Translations under genes and position numbers: made by a program
Shown: positions 12,700 through 24,576 of the stretch, piece by piece
How the letters are laid out: each line of letters begins with the position of its first letter
Position numbering within the stretch: the first letter of the stretch is position 1
Notes under the pieces: model-generated
The model's input: the letters and a program-made list of their open reading frames with translations, nothing else
What the model was told of the DNA's origin: nothing
Databases searched by the model: none
Source of the DNA: Brasenia schreberi
Lineage: Eukaryota; Streptophyta; Magnoliopsida; Nymphaeales; Cabombaceae
Assembly: GCA_036023115.1 (NCBI GenBank)
Contig: JAYKKT010000061.1
Span: 10,182,501-10,246,500 of the forward strand
Reading direction: 5' to 3'
DNA: 64,000 bases

Positions 12700-15600
12700 A
12701 TGAGTGAAAAATGCCCGATGACTGAAAAATGCCCAATGACTTTTGATGAGTGGAAAATTATGGAGATTCTTTGTCTCGAAATCATTCCAGGTTTTGAAGT
12801 CATTAGAATGCATCATTTTTCACCAAGTGGTCTTCGTGAAAGTTGTAGATATAGATCTTAACTATCTTACGGTAAAAATTTCAGCTACTCTATTTTGTAT
12901 ACGTCATTTTTTTCACCAAGTGATCTTCATTGAATACATCATTTTTCACCCGGTTCAGTTTCCCTCCCCATTCTGACTTTGAAGCCTAATATGACCCAGT
13001 AGACCTCACCAATCTGAAAAAGTGTTCAACATGAAAGTTGTAGATTTGGAGTCTTAGCTTATCAACTATAAAAATTTCTGACCCATTTAACATCCTATAG
13101 CCTGAGCTATGTCATGAACGCATTATACATAGGTCAAGCTGTTAGGATCAACACTCTAGTTCTTATTTCAACTCCAATTTGAGTTAACGAAAATGTGTGA
13201 TTTCGCCTTTGAGATCTTCGCATAAAAGTTGTAGGAAATTGTCTTGGCTTTCCTTCACAAGACTAGAATCATATCCCGACCAGCATATCAACCAGATATT
13301 TACAATTCAAGTTATAGCTAGTTTCTTGAATACGCAAAAAAAAAGATAAATTAAGGCTAATTCATGCAATAATTCTTTCAATGATCCAATAAGGTCCAAT
13401 ATCATAAAATGTGTCAAAAACTAACTTAATTCAAACCTAATTGAACCTTAAGAAGCGTAGTGAGAGGATTATAAGATGTATAAAATATATTGTTATTAAA
13501 TTTTCCCACACTTGGCTTTTTTTTTTTTTTTGCACTTTATAGGCTGAGAAACATAGGGAACAAACTAAAGACGAAAAAAATGACACGAGACTTCAAAAAG
13601 CTAAAAACAGCTAAAGGATTCAATGAATCCAAGAAGAGCAACTAGACATTCAAGGGATCAAGAAAGTAATTCATGAGGTAACATTTCTTCTCATCTCAAA
13701 CCAATAAGTAAGGAAACTTGAGTTGAAAAGAATGAGATCAAGAATGATAGATTCTCACAATTCAAGCTCTCAATCTCTCAAGTGTTTTAAAGGTAGAGTA
13801 TTTCTTCCTCTATTCAACTCATGGATAATTGCAGCCTACCATAGAAAGCTTGCTTATCTTCACCTTCTACAGCTTCTCAAAAACAACATGCACACAAAAA
13901 TCAAGAGAGGTTTTATTCAAGGTTGTAATGGGGCTATGGTAAAGGAGAGGGGTAATATAGATATGACAAGTTAAATACCAAAAGAAAAGAATAGAAAACA
14001 TTACTGATATCTGATTAGAGTGGAGAGATGTTTGAGAACATTCGGGTTTAAATTTCCCGAGGGTTTCTTAGTTACTTCTCTACGTTTTGCTTCCTTCTCA
14101 TAAGGACAATGACTAATATTTGACTAATGTTTTGTTAAAAATCAATGCCAAATTGGTAAGTTGAATTTATTGTTAAGGCTGAACATTCTCCATTTTATTC
14201 TTATTGTTTTCTGAGCATCCACTCTCGTTCTAGGTATGAATATGTCACTGGATGCATTCTTTGATTGCGGACGGTGGTTAACTTTTTTTTCCTTTTTTTA
14301 GGAACATTTTTGCACACACACCCCACACTTATTAAAAAACTTAACCAATAAAAAAGTCAAATCTCTCTTATTCCACTAAAGGTTAGGTAAGAATATGATT
14401 TTTAAGGCACATTATGAGCTAGAAACAAGGAATGGTCAAATAAGCTCGAAAGGGGTAATTTTACAAAGGGGGGAAAATATGCGTAGTTGGCTATTTGGTC
14501 AAAGTAGCTATCTCAAAGAAAAATGCATCAATCAATGTTTATGTATGCATGTGAAAATGTAGCCTAAAAAAGAATTAAAGCAAGTTCTAGAGTAACAATT
14601 CCGTGAGTGCAAAAAATCATACAAGAAAGAAGAAGAATGGTATAGATGTTCAATTCATTCATCAATAGGCTCAAAATCTCACAAGGCATTTCTCTCTATC
14701 ATTATCAATCTATCGATTCCAACATCTATAACTAAGCATGTGAAATTTAAGAAAGAGAGAGCAGATTTATTCAACCGTGCTATGATCCACAGAATCCATT
14801 TCTTTATTTCCACACTGATATAGTTACTTACCCAAATTTAGATGCGTCTTGAAGTAAAATTACTCTTAAGCTCCTTACTCTACCATCCCCTAATTAGTTT
14901 AGCTATTAGTAAATTGTTGAAAAACATATAAACACGAACAAATATATTAATAAACCTACTTCCCCTTTTTTTATTTTTATTTTGTAACCATCCTTCCCCC
15001 CAACCGAGATCACAACATTATCCTTAATGTCAAAACATAGATAGGTAAAAGATAGAAGATATTACTTGTTATGTTGTAATTACTTGAAAAGAAAAAGCTC
15101 ACACAAATTTAAACAGAAACAAAAGTATGATAAATAAAACCAAAGCTTGTAAATTATTTAAATAGTTGGAGTGTCTGCAGTCTAGCTTACTTTCATCATT
15201 TTGCTTCCACTTCACTGCTTTCTTACGACCAATCTATACGGCTGTTACTAGATCGAGGTTCATAAACAAAAAAGCTTCTAATTTATCAATCAACTCTCAT
15301 CAATAGTGGAAGCAAAAATAAGGAGTCGTATTGCTTGAGAGGTGTAGGATAAATTTTTGTTCCACGGTATAGTGGGTATAGTCGAAAAAATAAAAAAAAA
15401 ATCAAAGAAATTATTAACGTTAATGAATTATGGATTTATGAGTGGATATGTTGAGTTAAAAGACTTTGAGAAACAATTTGAAAAACTGCCCACAAAATTG
15501 CCAAAAATACACCGGTAAGGCAATGAATGCATCAAAGTTTTCAAGCATTGCACTTACATTCGTCCAAATGCGTAGATGATACTTGAAGTTCCCGACCCAG

Positions 15601-16460
15601 ATATGTCTTTCCAGTATGATGTTCGCCCGAGTTAAAGGTTCATGAATGATACCCTAAAACTTGACCACCTCTTAGATGTGTAGAAAAGTGATACTGACCC
15701 CACTAGCCCAATGCTACCTCCCCAGCTATCTTTGCATGAATATTTCTCGCAGCAAGTGTTACACTAACGGTGATTACTTGTGCGTTTACAAACTCTAAAC
15801 GCTTTACCTATAACTTGTCCCTTAAAATACCACAGAGATACGGTAAATCTACAAACCGATAGAAGAAGCTCCTGTTTTTCGGCACTCACACTCTCTTTGA
15901 ATGATTATGAGTTGTAGGAAAATGAAAGAAAATGAAGTGTTTAAATAAGGAAGAGAATGGAAAAAGTAATGGTAGCACCTATATGTAAGTAGGTTGAGTA
16001 GCACTCTCGGAAAAGTTTGAAATTAAAAATACAATTTTTTTTATTTTTTTTATGTTTTTTATTTTTTTAGACTTTAAGAAAACCATCGGGATAAAGAAGT
16101 ATAAAAACCCACAGAAGGACCACCTTGCCCAAAAGAATCGTGCTATTACACTCCAAAATACAAATATACAATGGTATACAAAAATAAAATTATAATAATA
16201 AACAGCTCCCACCCTCCCTCCCTCACACACATGCACGCACACAAGCAAGCACTCACCAAAGATGATTGATTTCTAGGACCAGCCAACCTAAGATCCTAAA
16301 CATCAGGATGCATTTATGCGTTCTCCAATATGAAGGCTCTTAAATCATAATGTTAATAAAGGATCATTTTAAAGTTAATTTGTGGGATTTAGCTGGGGAA
16401 AATCTTAGGTGTCCAAACTTGTCATAAGTACTTTATGTTAGGGAGTCCAAACCCCCTAAA
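12700..16460. other. AT-rich retroelement-like debris
   Basis: The stretch 12740-13300 repeats GAAAGTTGTAGAT with TTCAGCT/AAAATTTC blocks and TTTTTCACCAAGTG. This wording is common in noncoding parts of plant LTR retrotransposons (from memory). Further on, TTTTCCCACACTTGGC (13500) and CCCACACTTATTAAAA (14320) are also retroelement-like. No LTR pair, PBS or coding domain was found, so the assignment is weak. Confidence 0.35.
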
Positions 16461-16463
16461 CCC

Positions 16464-16710
16464 CCAATACTGGGGGGAATTACTCTAGGCACTACAAAAA
16501 GCGCTCAAAAGTTCTTTGCTTTGAAATTCTCGTTTTTTTCCCTTGATGGGCAAACACTCATCAAGTGTCAGAAAGGGCTTCTAAACCCCCAATTACTGGG
16601 GGGAATTATTCTAGGCACTACAAAAAGCGCTCAAAAGTTCTGAGCTTTGAAACTCTCATTTTTTCCCTTGATGGGCAAACACCCATCAAGTGTCAGAAAG
16701 GGTTGCTTCC
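16464..16710 (+). repeat. 126-bp tandem duplication with CACTACAAAAA motif
   Basis: Two units of about 126 bp (CACTACAAAAAGCGCTCAAA at 16490 and 16616), each ending TCAAGTGTCAGAAAGGG. CACTACAAAAA resembles CACTA-transposon termini, but no opposite end was found in the window, so this is only a hint. Each unit also holds a TTGATGGGCAAACACYCATCAA inverted repeat. Confidence 0.65.
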
Positions 16711-17276
16711 TGGCTCAGAGCATTGAGGTCATGTTCTGAGCTACAAAACTTGAGTTTCTGTCTCGTGATAGGTAGTATCCTATCAGGGTAAGAAAGCAGC
16801 CGTTTCTGCCTTCAGGGAAAGCCTCCATGGGGGGGTTCGAATTGCCGGAAAAACCATATTTTACACACATTTCCTGCCTTTGTATCATTGGATAAAGGAC
16901 ACTTAACCTGACAATGTTTTTGTTCTAAAATATTTGAGTAAAATAGCATCTAAATGGGATACCACATTATTATCTTTCAAGTCTGATAATCCAGATGGAT
17001 GGGAAGAGTGGACCCTTGGTATGAGTACTCATTTTTCCAATATTGAGAAACGTCCACTCCGTAACCTACTTCTAGCATGTATTTCTCTCATTTTCCCTAA
17101 TGCAGGGAACTGGAATGATGCCAGAATTTGTGCATCACACAATTGTCACGACCTAACTTTTAGGTTGGGACTATTAATCATGAGGTCCGGAAGGGACTTG
17201 AGGCCAAATTGTGGTGTCAATAGGCAGAAGTCCTGAAAAGTAGGACACTCAAAGATGTTGAACCCATCGTGGGATT
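16711..17276. other. Flank left of the copia element, one unassigned ORF
   Basis: A plus-strand open frame from 16934 to 17236 reads KWDTTLLSFKSDNPDGWEEW and continues to a stop at 17236. It could be a remnant of a retroelement gag, but I recognise no domain. The minus strand close to the copia insertion has CTACTTTTCAG followed by GACTTCTGCCTATTGA (about 17234 down), a possible terminal acceptor for the RCC1-like gene. Confidence 0.3.
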
Positions 17277-17638
17277 TGTTAAATTGTAATAGTGAGGCTG
17301 GGCCACTAGGACCCAGCAGGTCCGTTGAGGACAGTTGGGGACTGGGCCTCAAGGGTCAGTCCCTCTCCCAACGGCTATAGCAACTAGCCGTTGGGGACAC
17401 TCCCAACGGCTAGTTGTAAAATCAGCTCTCTCTCTTATAAAAACTTCTATAAATAGAGGAGATGTCTTATTAATAAATTAGAGATTTTCATGCCCCTTGA
17501 CTTGTTTGATATTCGGTTTGGCTTGTACACCACGTATTTGGTGGTTGTTTTGGTGATTTGGCTTATTGAGGATCCTTCGGGATTGTTTTTGTTTGAGTTT
17601 GTGGATTACTTTGGCGAGATATTAATGATATTTTTACA
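17277..17638 (+). repeat. 5' LTR of the copia element
   Basis: Begins TGTTAAATTG and ends TTTTTACA (TG..CA). It contains CCAACGGCTA repeats in both orientations, a TATA-like stretch (TATAAATAG near 17450) and a run matching the 3' LTR through GGATCCTTCGGGATTG. Length is 362 bp. It is followed at once by the PBS. Confidence 0.88.
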
Positions 17639-17651
17639 TGGTATTAGAGCC
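17639..17651 (+). other. Primer-binding site (tRNA-iMet type)
   Basis: TGGTATTAGAGCC directly follows the 5' LTR. It differs by one base from the TGGTATCAGAGCC that is complementary to the 3' end of initiator tRNA-Met and is used by most plant copia elements. Confidence 0.85.
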
Positions 17652-17815
17652 AAAAGAGTTCGATTAAAGCTGCATTAAGATCCATGTCGATCCTCAAAAT
17701 TTGAGAATTGTTTGAATCAAGGTCCTCTTCATCTTTTCTATTATTGTTGAAAAAAATAGAAGAGAAAATTTAGAGTTTTTATTGGTGCCCAACTCTTATC
17801 AAAATTAGGCACGAA

Positions 17816-18730
17816 CAATGAAAAAGTATTTTATTTCTAAAGACTACTGGGATTATATTTATGGTACCATCAAAGAACCCAAATAGATAGAGGAAGGATG
17901 TAATAATGATGATGATTTTCTCAAATTACAAAGAAACATAAACAATAATTGAAAAAATGAGAGAAGTACAACACCAAAATCACTTAGATTATTGGCCAAA
18001 ATGTGAATGAGAAGTTTTGTAGCCGGACTAGTATGTTTGACAATGCTTTTAAAACTTGGGAATACCTTACATTCCCAAGATGATTTGTTTTTCAAATAAA
18101 TTTGCAAGAAAAATGATAATGCTCAAGGTTCCATGAGAATTAGGGACTATTATAATAAGTTTTTCAACCTTTATAATCAACTTAAGAGCTTTGACAAATT
18201 CGAAAAACTCCAATGTATGGATGAGTTTAAAGAGTATCTTGATTATCAATATTTTTTTATTTATAAGAGAATTAAGAGATGAGTTTGAAAACATTAGATC
18301 AAACTTCATTCATAGAAAACCAAGACCCAAAAGCAACGAGATTTTGGCCGATTTAGTTACGGAGGAAACTAGACTCGGGAATATTAGATATAAAAAAGAA
18401 ACGATTTTTGTTACATCTAGACACGAAAATTATTTGAGAACCTACAAACCTCCACATGTGAAAACTAGTGAAGGCAATGGGTAAATCAAGAATAATGTGA
18501 TGCCTTGGCCCAACAAAAATACAATTTGTCATTATTCTAAGGAAAATGGATACATCAAGATTTTATGTCCTCTATTATTGAGAAGATTTCCCCATGTTGC
18601 TATCATTCATCACAAGGAGGAAATGTTATCATTGAAGATCAATGCCTATATTGAAGAAATGCTCAAAAAAAGGCAAGCATTTCTGGGTCAACACTATAAT
18701 CTTCTTCCAAAGGTCAAGGTATACCATGAT
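17816..18730 (+). pseudogene. copia gag remnant
   Basis: Broken frames keep gag-like blocks: KYFISKDYWDYI near 17820, then MRIRDYYNKFFNLYNQLKSF, then RELRDEFENIRSNF with EILADLVTEETR. A degenerate zinc knuckle follows (ICHYSKENGYIKILCP near 18525; the Gly-His pair has become Gly-Tyr). Several in-frame stops and frameshifts rule out a working capsid protein. Confidence 0.7.
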
Positions 18731-19110
18731 TTTTAGATTTTGATGCTTTCTTTCATATGACTAATGAATATAAATTGTTAGACAAATGCATAAAAGCTAG
18801 AGCACAAGTATTTATGGCCGATGGAACTAAAATTGATGTTAAAGAAATTATACAACAACAACAACTAAGCTTTTTCCCATACTAGACGGGGAAAGAAATT
18901 ATAAATTTAAAAATTAACTCTTTTAAAATACCCTAAATATGTTTTATACCAAAATTAAATCTTAATCTTCTCTTGATTTCTTAACTTTGTGATAATGATT
19001 GCATTGTTACCTTCTCACCAAATGGATGTATGGTGCAGAATCATCTATCGAAGAAGGTGATTAGGCAAGGACATAGAGAATGAAGGAGATCTTTACACCA
19101 TGAAAATTTT
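18731..19110 (+). pseudogene. copia protease to pre-integrase remnant
   Basis: After the knuckle, a protease-like stretch (HMTNEYKLLDKC.., VFMADGTKIDVKEI) runs into the RTE stub. Beyond the stub, broken reading continues as LCDNDCIVTFSPNGCMVQ followed by GDLYTM, the GAG-pre-integrase signature. The integrase catalytic core is not found downstream. Confidence 0.6.
18853..18891 (-). mobile_element. 39-bp RTE 3'-end stub with 12-bp TSD
   Basis: On the minus strand this is the last 39 bp of the RTE family: CCCCGTCTAGTATGGGAAAA, then AGCTTAGTTG(TTG)n. It is flanked by perfect 12-bp copies of AAAGAAATTATA (18841-18852 and 18892-18903). It is thus a real, extremely 5'-truncated target-primed insertion inside the copia element. 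Confidence 0.85.
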
Positions 19111-19166
19111 GAAACATGTAAACAAATGTATTTTCTTTATCTGAAAATGTTTTTTTTTATAATATA

Positions 19167-19603
19167 TGACAGGACCATAAGGTCCTATCCCACTTGAGCC
19201 AGTGCCAGGCCGAGAGTCCCCTGGAGCCAGGCCACAAGAGCCAACGTGAGGACCCCCAACGGCTTATCAATAAGAGTATTTTTTAAGGCCTCCCTTCTTC
19301 TTCGTTCTTCTCCCTCCTCTCCTCTCCTCTCATCTCCTCCTCTATATAAATACTCTTAAACTCCATTATAAAAATAAGGCCCTTAGTGTCTAATCAATAA
19401 GAGCATTTTTATTAATTTGTGGTATCATCATTGCACTTGGCTATACCATTTTATAAGGCTTTATATTCATTACTCTTTTGGTGTGTCTTTGTTCCACTTG
19501 ACTAAAGCCTTTTTTAAGACTTTGAGGTTGTTACTTTGTGGTGATACTTTTCATCAAACTTCTGTTGCTCTGTTGAAGCCCCATCTTTATTATATGAACA
19601 TCA
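19167..19603 (+). mobile_element. Probable solo LTR inside the copia element
   Basis: About 437 bp starting TGACAGGACC and ending ..GAACATCA interrupts the copia reading. It contains a pyrimidine-rich promoter-like block and a TATA box (CTATATAAATA near 19342), and no coding. Flanks are near-matches (ATATA before, TTATA after). An alternative is the scar of a deletion that removed the copia integrase. Confidence 0.4.
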
Positions 19604-20169
19604 TTATATAAGAAGGAATAAAGAAAATGATAATGCTCCTAGCAAAAGAATCATAAAACCCCCTCAAAGATTAGTGTCTTTTGAATCATTTCAACCACAA
19701 CATAGAAAATACATTGCTACCATATTGAGTATTCTTGAACCCAATCATTATGAATAAGTAAAAAATAATTTAAAATAGAGGAAAGCTGTGAATGTAAACT
19801 CCGTCCATGTAAGGGATCACCCAACATGGTTGGTCCCAAGCCCGAATAAAGGAAGAGGGTTGTGTTAGGCTTTCAACAACTAGCGTAAAACTTTGTCGGA
19901 TTTTTATACCATGGATTACACAAATTATGAGCATTGCTTTGAGGCGTCCCCACCTAGCGACACGTTGTAGAGCCCGAATGCAGTGAAAGGTAAGCAAGGG
20001 CCACTACATTTTCACCCGGATGTAGTGAATCAATTGTAGAGAGGATTCCCACATCATGGACGGGTGTGGATAAATAAGTTAATCCCACTATATTGTCATC
20101 TGAATGTAGTGAATAAATTACAGAGAGGATCGCTGCATTTTCAATATGGATGGATGCGGGGGTAAGGAA

Positions 20170-20880
20170 GCTAGTCCTAGATAATAAGATTTGTATTGGT
20201 TCTTGGAATATCGGAACATTGTCCGATAAGGAAATAGAGGTGGTAGATACTATGATTTAGAGAAAGATTCATATTATATGTTTACAAGACACAAAGTGGG
20301 TTGAAGAAAAAACAAAGGAGATTGAGGATATAGGTTTTAAATTATGGTACTCAGGTAAAGAAAAAGCTCGAAACGGAGTTATAGTAGACATACAACGATA
20401 TGGTGACTGAATCATGACGTTGAAATTAGTGTTACAAGCAGAAGTTTTGAATATAGTTGTGCTTACGCACCCCAAGTAGGACTAGAAGATAGTATAACGA
20501 CAGTTTTTTGGGAAGAGTTAGATAAGGTGATTCAAAGAATTCCACAAAGAAAGATGATTTGTTTAGGAGGAGACTTAGATGGACATGTCGGTAAAGAGGC
20601 ATTAGGATATCAAGGTATTCATGAAAACTTTGGTTTTGGGGATATTAATGAGGAAGGTAGAGAGATTTTAAATTTTGCTATGGCATTTGACCTCTTTATA
20701 GTCAATACAATCCTCAAAAAATGAGATGAACATTTAGTTACTTATAAGAGTTGCTTATCACAAACATAAATTGATTACTTTATTTATAGAAAAAAATATA
20801 GAGCATGTTGTAAAGATTGCAAGGTAATTCCAAGAGAAAGCTTAACCACCTAATATCGACTTTTAGTTATGAATTTACAA
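20170..20880 (+). pseudogene. RTE copy A endonuclease remnant
   Basis: APE-type endonuclease/exonuclease/phosphatase domain in broken frames: KICIGSWNIGT-like start, LQDTKWVEEK, a GGDLDGHVGK catalytic block near 20565, FDLFIVNTILKK and a decayed C-terminal part. Database entries often label this domain craniofacial development protein 2-like; it is not a host gene. Confidence 0.75.
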
Positions 20881-21439
20881 ATAAAAAAATGGACAAAGAA
20901 GAAAAGAGTGCATCGAGCTATTCGGACTAAATAGTGGAACCTCAAAAGCGAGAAAGAAAATATATTTAAACAGAAAGTCCTTCAAGGAGATGCTTGGAAT
21001 TATGTTGGTACACCTTGTGACATGTGGAACAATATGACTATACATATTAGAAAAGTGGCGAAAGATGTGTTAGGTAAATCTAAGGAAGGTATACTGGCAC
21101 AAAAAGAAGCTTGGTGGTGGAGTGAAGTAGTGCAAAATAAAATCAAGGCAAAGAGGGCATGTTACAAATTACATTATACTAAGAAAACTAGTGAAACTTT
21201 AGAGACTTATAAAAAAGCAAAGAAGTTAGCGAAAAAAGCCATCTGTGAAGCAAAAGCTAAAATTTAGGAGGTTTTATATAAAAAAAACTCAACTCAAAAG
21301 TGGGTGAAAGAGATATTTTTAGAATAGATACGGCTAGAGATAAGAAAACTAAGGATCTTAATTATGTTAGATGCATCAAAGATGAGGATGAGAAAATTCT
21401 AGTGGCAAATGATGATATAAGAAATAGATAGAAAAACTA

Positions 21440-22978
21440 TTTTTATAAGCTTTTTAATGAAAATAAAGATGTTAGTATTAGCTTAGGAAAGTTAGCCAAA
21501 TCAAAAAAGTATATAAACCACACACTTTCTACCGACGTATTCAAAAGAATGAAGTCAAAGAGACTCTTAAACATATGAAGAGTGATAAATCGGTTGGACC
21601 AAACAATATTGCTATAGAAATTTGGAAAATCCAAGGAGAAACAAAAATCACTTTGATCACAAGACTATTTAATGAAATATAAAGAAACCAAAGGATGCCC
21701 GAAGAATGAAGAGTGAGTACACTTATAACCATATATAAGAATAAGAGACATTTAGAATTATGCGAATTATCGAGGTATCAAGTTAATAAGTCATACTATG
21801 AAATTATGGGAAAGAATTATCGAACGTAGGTTAAGACAAGTATCGAGTACAACAGAGAACCAATTTGGATTCATGCCATGGAGATCTACTGTTGAAGCGA
21901 TTCACCTTTTGAGACGTCTTATGAAACATTTTAGAGGAAAAAAGAAGGGCTTTCACAAGATATTTATTAATATAGAAAAAGCTTACGATAGTGTACTAAG
22001 GGAGGTTCTTTTGGAGAACCTTAAAAAAAAGAGGTATCCCATTGACATACATAAACCTTATGAGAGACATGTACGATGGTGCAAAAACATGTGTGAGGAC
22101 TTATGAAGGAATGACAGACTTCTTTGAAGTTAATATTGAGTTAGATCAAGGATCAACTTTAAGTCCATACTTATTTATAATGGTGATTGATGAGTTAACA
22201 AAACATATTCAAGATGAAATACCTTGGTGTATGTTATTTATAGATGGCATTGTGTTAGTGGAGGAGTTTAAGGAAAAAGTTAATAGAAAATTGGAACTAT
22301 GGAGAGAAACATTAGAAAGTAAAGGCTTCCGACTTAGTAGAACAAAGACATAATATATGGAATGTAAGTTTGATCATTTGGTTACTTCAGAGCATATAGA
22401 AATTAAAATTGGCACACATTGCATTCCCAAAAGGAAAGTTTTAAATACCTAGGGTCAATTTTTCATAGTGATGGAAGAATTGATGGCGATGTTATGCATA
22501 GAATTAATGTTGGTTGGTTAAAATAGAGAGGAGCATCAAGTATTCTTTATGATAAGAAATATCATTAAAGTTAAAAGGTAAATATTATAGAGCAACAATT
22601 AGACCTATCATGTTTTATAATTCTGAGTGTTGGGCAGTTAAAAGATGTATGTGACAGAAATGAAGATGTTGAGATGGATGAGTGGTCATACAAGAAAAGA
22701 CCGTATACATAAAGAGATTATTAGAAATAAATTATGTGTGGCACCAATAGAGGATAAAATGAGAGAATATCGTTTAAGGTGGTTTGGACATATAGAAAGA
22801 AGATCAAAAGAAGAACTTGTAAGAATGTATGAAAAACTAGATTTTGAAAGTATTAAAATATGTAGAGGATAATGGAAAAAACAATAAAGAATGATCTAGC
22901 TTATTGTGAGTTAACTGCTAACATGGCACATAATAGGGCTATGTGGAAACAAAGAATCCATGTAGCCGACCCCATCTA
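21440..22978 (+). pseudogene. RTE copy A reverse transcriptase and C-terminal remnant
   Basis: RT motifs remain in several frames: KSVGPNNIAIEIWK, MKLWERIIERRLRQVSSTTE, FINIEKAYDSV, LDQGSTLSPYLFIMVIDEL and MLFIDGIVLVEE (catalytic pair changed to ID). The C-terminal [24 protein letters not shown] block follows. Frames are interrupted repeatedly. Confidence 0.8.
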
Positions 22979-23218
22979 GTATGAGAAAAGGCTTAGTTGT
23001 TGATGTTGTTGTTATTGTTAGAGGAAAGCTATAAATATTGAATTAGAAACTCAAGAATGAAATTATACTTGGCACATAATAGGGCTCTGTGGAAACAAAG
23101 AATCCATATAGCCGACCCCGTCTAGTATGGGAAAAAGCTTAGTTGTTGATGTTGTTGTTGTTATTGTTAGAGGAAAACTATGAATATTGAATTAGAAACT
23201 CGAGAATGAAATTATACT
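22925..23218 (+). repeat. 146-149 bp tandem duplication across RTE/copia junction
   Basis: The unit starting GGCACATAATAGGGCT (22925) recurs at 23071. Each unit holds the RTE 3' end, its GTT tail, the TSD and the first codons of resumed copia sequence (NIELET..), ending near AATTATACTT. The second unit has an extra GTT in the tail. The duplication must postdate the RTE insertion. Confidence 0.88.
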
Positions 23219-23930
23219 TTGGATATTGTTATGAAACCCAAAGAAAGAAAAATTATTGGTTGTAGATGGGTTTATAAGGTCAAAACTCATAGTGATAGTT
23301 CTATTAAAAGGTATAAAGCACGACTTATAGCTAAAGGGTACTCCCAAGAACATGAGATTGATTATGAAGAAACATTTGCACCAATTGCCCATATGACTAT
23401 TGTTCGTATTTTAATTTCTATTTATGTAATTAAAGAATAAGATATATATATATATATATATATTAGATGTTAAAATGTCTTTTTGAATGAAAACCTTAAT
23501 GAAGAAATCTATATAACTCCCCCTCTAGAATTCTTTGTTCCAAGTAACTATATTCTTAAACTAAAGAATGCTTTATATGGACTCAAACAAGCTCCAAAGG
23601 CTTGGTTTGATAGATTTTAGTAATTTATGCATCCACAGAATTTTCGCTCTTATTATACTGGCACTGTCTTATTTGTGAGAAAAAAGGGTGCAGATATTGT
23701 GATTCTACTTCTATATATAAATGATATGATCATCACCGGAAGTGATGAAAATGGGATATTATAAATAAAAATATATTTGAATAAAGAATTTGAAATGAAA
23801 GATCTTAGACTTCTTAGTTATTTTTTAGGAATAGAAATAACCCGTAATAACATATATTACTTTATATCACAAACAAAGTTTCCTAGTGATATTGTTAGTT
23901 GGATTGACATATGACAAGAAAGTAAGCACA
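23197..23930 (+). pseudogene. copia reverse transcriptase remnant
   Basis: Starts with the intact block KERKIIGCRWVYKVK, RYKARLIAKGYSQ and DYEETFAPIA (23219-23440). It continues in other frames as NALYGLKQAPKAWFDRF, then the catalytic box YINDMIITGSDE (normally YVDDM) and EMKDLRLLSYFLGIEI. An AT dinucleotide expansion (23443-23463) breaks the frame. Confidence 0.85.
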
Positions 23931-24179
23931 CCCGAGGTGATGGGGACTAAACTTAGGACTAGAGATGGGGAAAAAATTAGAGAATCCTATTGATAGGAGC
24001 CTTGATGTGGATTGACATCTCAATATCTTATGATTACTCGACCAGACATAGCACACGCAGTATATGTGATAAATCAGTTTCAACAATCCCCCACTAATGT
24101 ACACATGAGTGGGGTTATGCGGATTGCAAGATACAAAATGGATACACTTGAGAAAGATTATTCTAACCTCATCATCTTC

Positions 24180-24570
24180 TTTTAAATTAATTGCTTATGA
24201 TAATGCGGATTGGGATGGAGATGTAAATGATAGACATTTCACTATTGGATTTTGTCTGTTTTTAGGTGATTCTTTAATTTCTTTGAGGTGTAAAAAGTAA
24301 CTCCTAGGAGACATGGAGGTTACCCTAGAGGACTCAACAAAATTACTTTGACAATGCACTATGTACATTGCTTCAAATAATACTTTTCATGAAAGAACTA
24401 AACATATTGAGATGGACTGTATAGTTAGGGAGGAATGCTTGAAGAAAAGATTGACTTTGTACTATGTTCTTTCAGATATACAGTCGGCAGATTTCTTCAT
24501 CAAATCCTTATCAGCCCTTAGATTTATGTTTCTATCATACAAACTTTCGATATATACAACACAAGTTTGA
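24180..24570 (+). pseudogene. copia RNase H remnant and element 3' end
   Basis: Copia RNaseH blocks ADWDGDVNDRHFTIGFCLFL, SNNTFHERTKHIEMDCIVRE and SDIQSADFFIKSLSALRFMF remain, ending in QV, stop, GGC just before the polypurine tract. Reading is broken near 24300. Confidence 0.82.
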
Positions 24571-24576
24571 GGAGGG
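24569..24576 (+). other. Polypurine tract of the copia element
   Basis: GAGGAGGG immediately precedes the 3' LTR start (TGTTAAATTG at 24577), as expected for plus-strand priming. Confidence 0.8.

Larger units (their letters stand above)
19795..23018 (+). mobile_element. RTE-clade LINE, copy A (near full length, inactive)
   Basis: About 3.22 kb with the same plan as copy B: a leader of roughly 370 bp, endonuclease region (IGSWNIGTL, LGGDLDGHVGKEALGYQG), then RT and a C-terminal region ending ADPI. The 3' end is CTAGTATGAGAAAAGGCTTAG plus a GTT-rich tail. It is flanked by related TSDs TAGAGGAAAGCTGTGAAT (19776-19793) and TAGAGGAAAGCTATAAAT (23019-23036). The interrupted copia reading (..EPNHYEQ / NIELET..) resumes across the TSD. 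Many stops and frameshifts, and a FIDG in place of the FADD catalytic box (near 22240), show it is dead. Confidence 0.88.
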
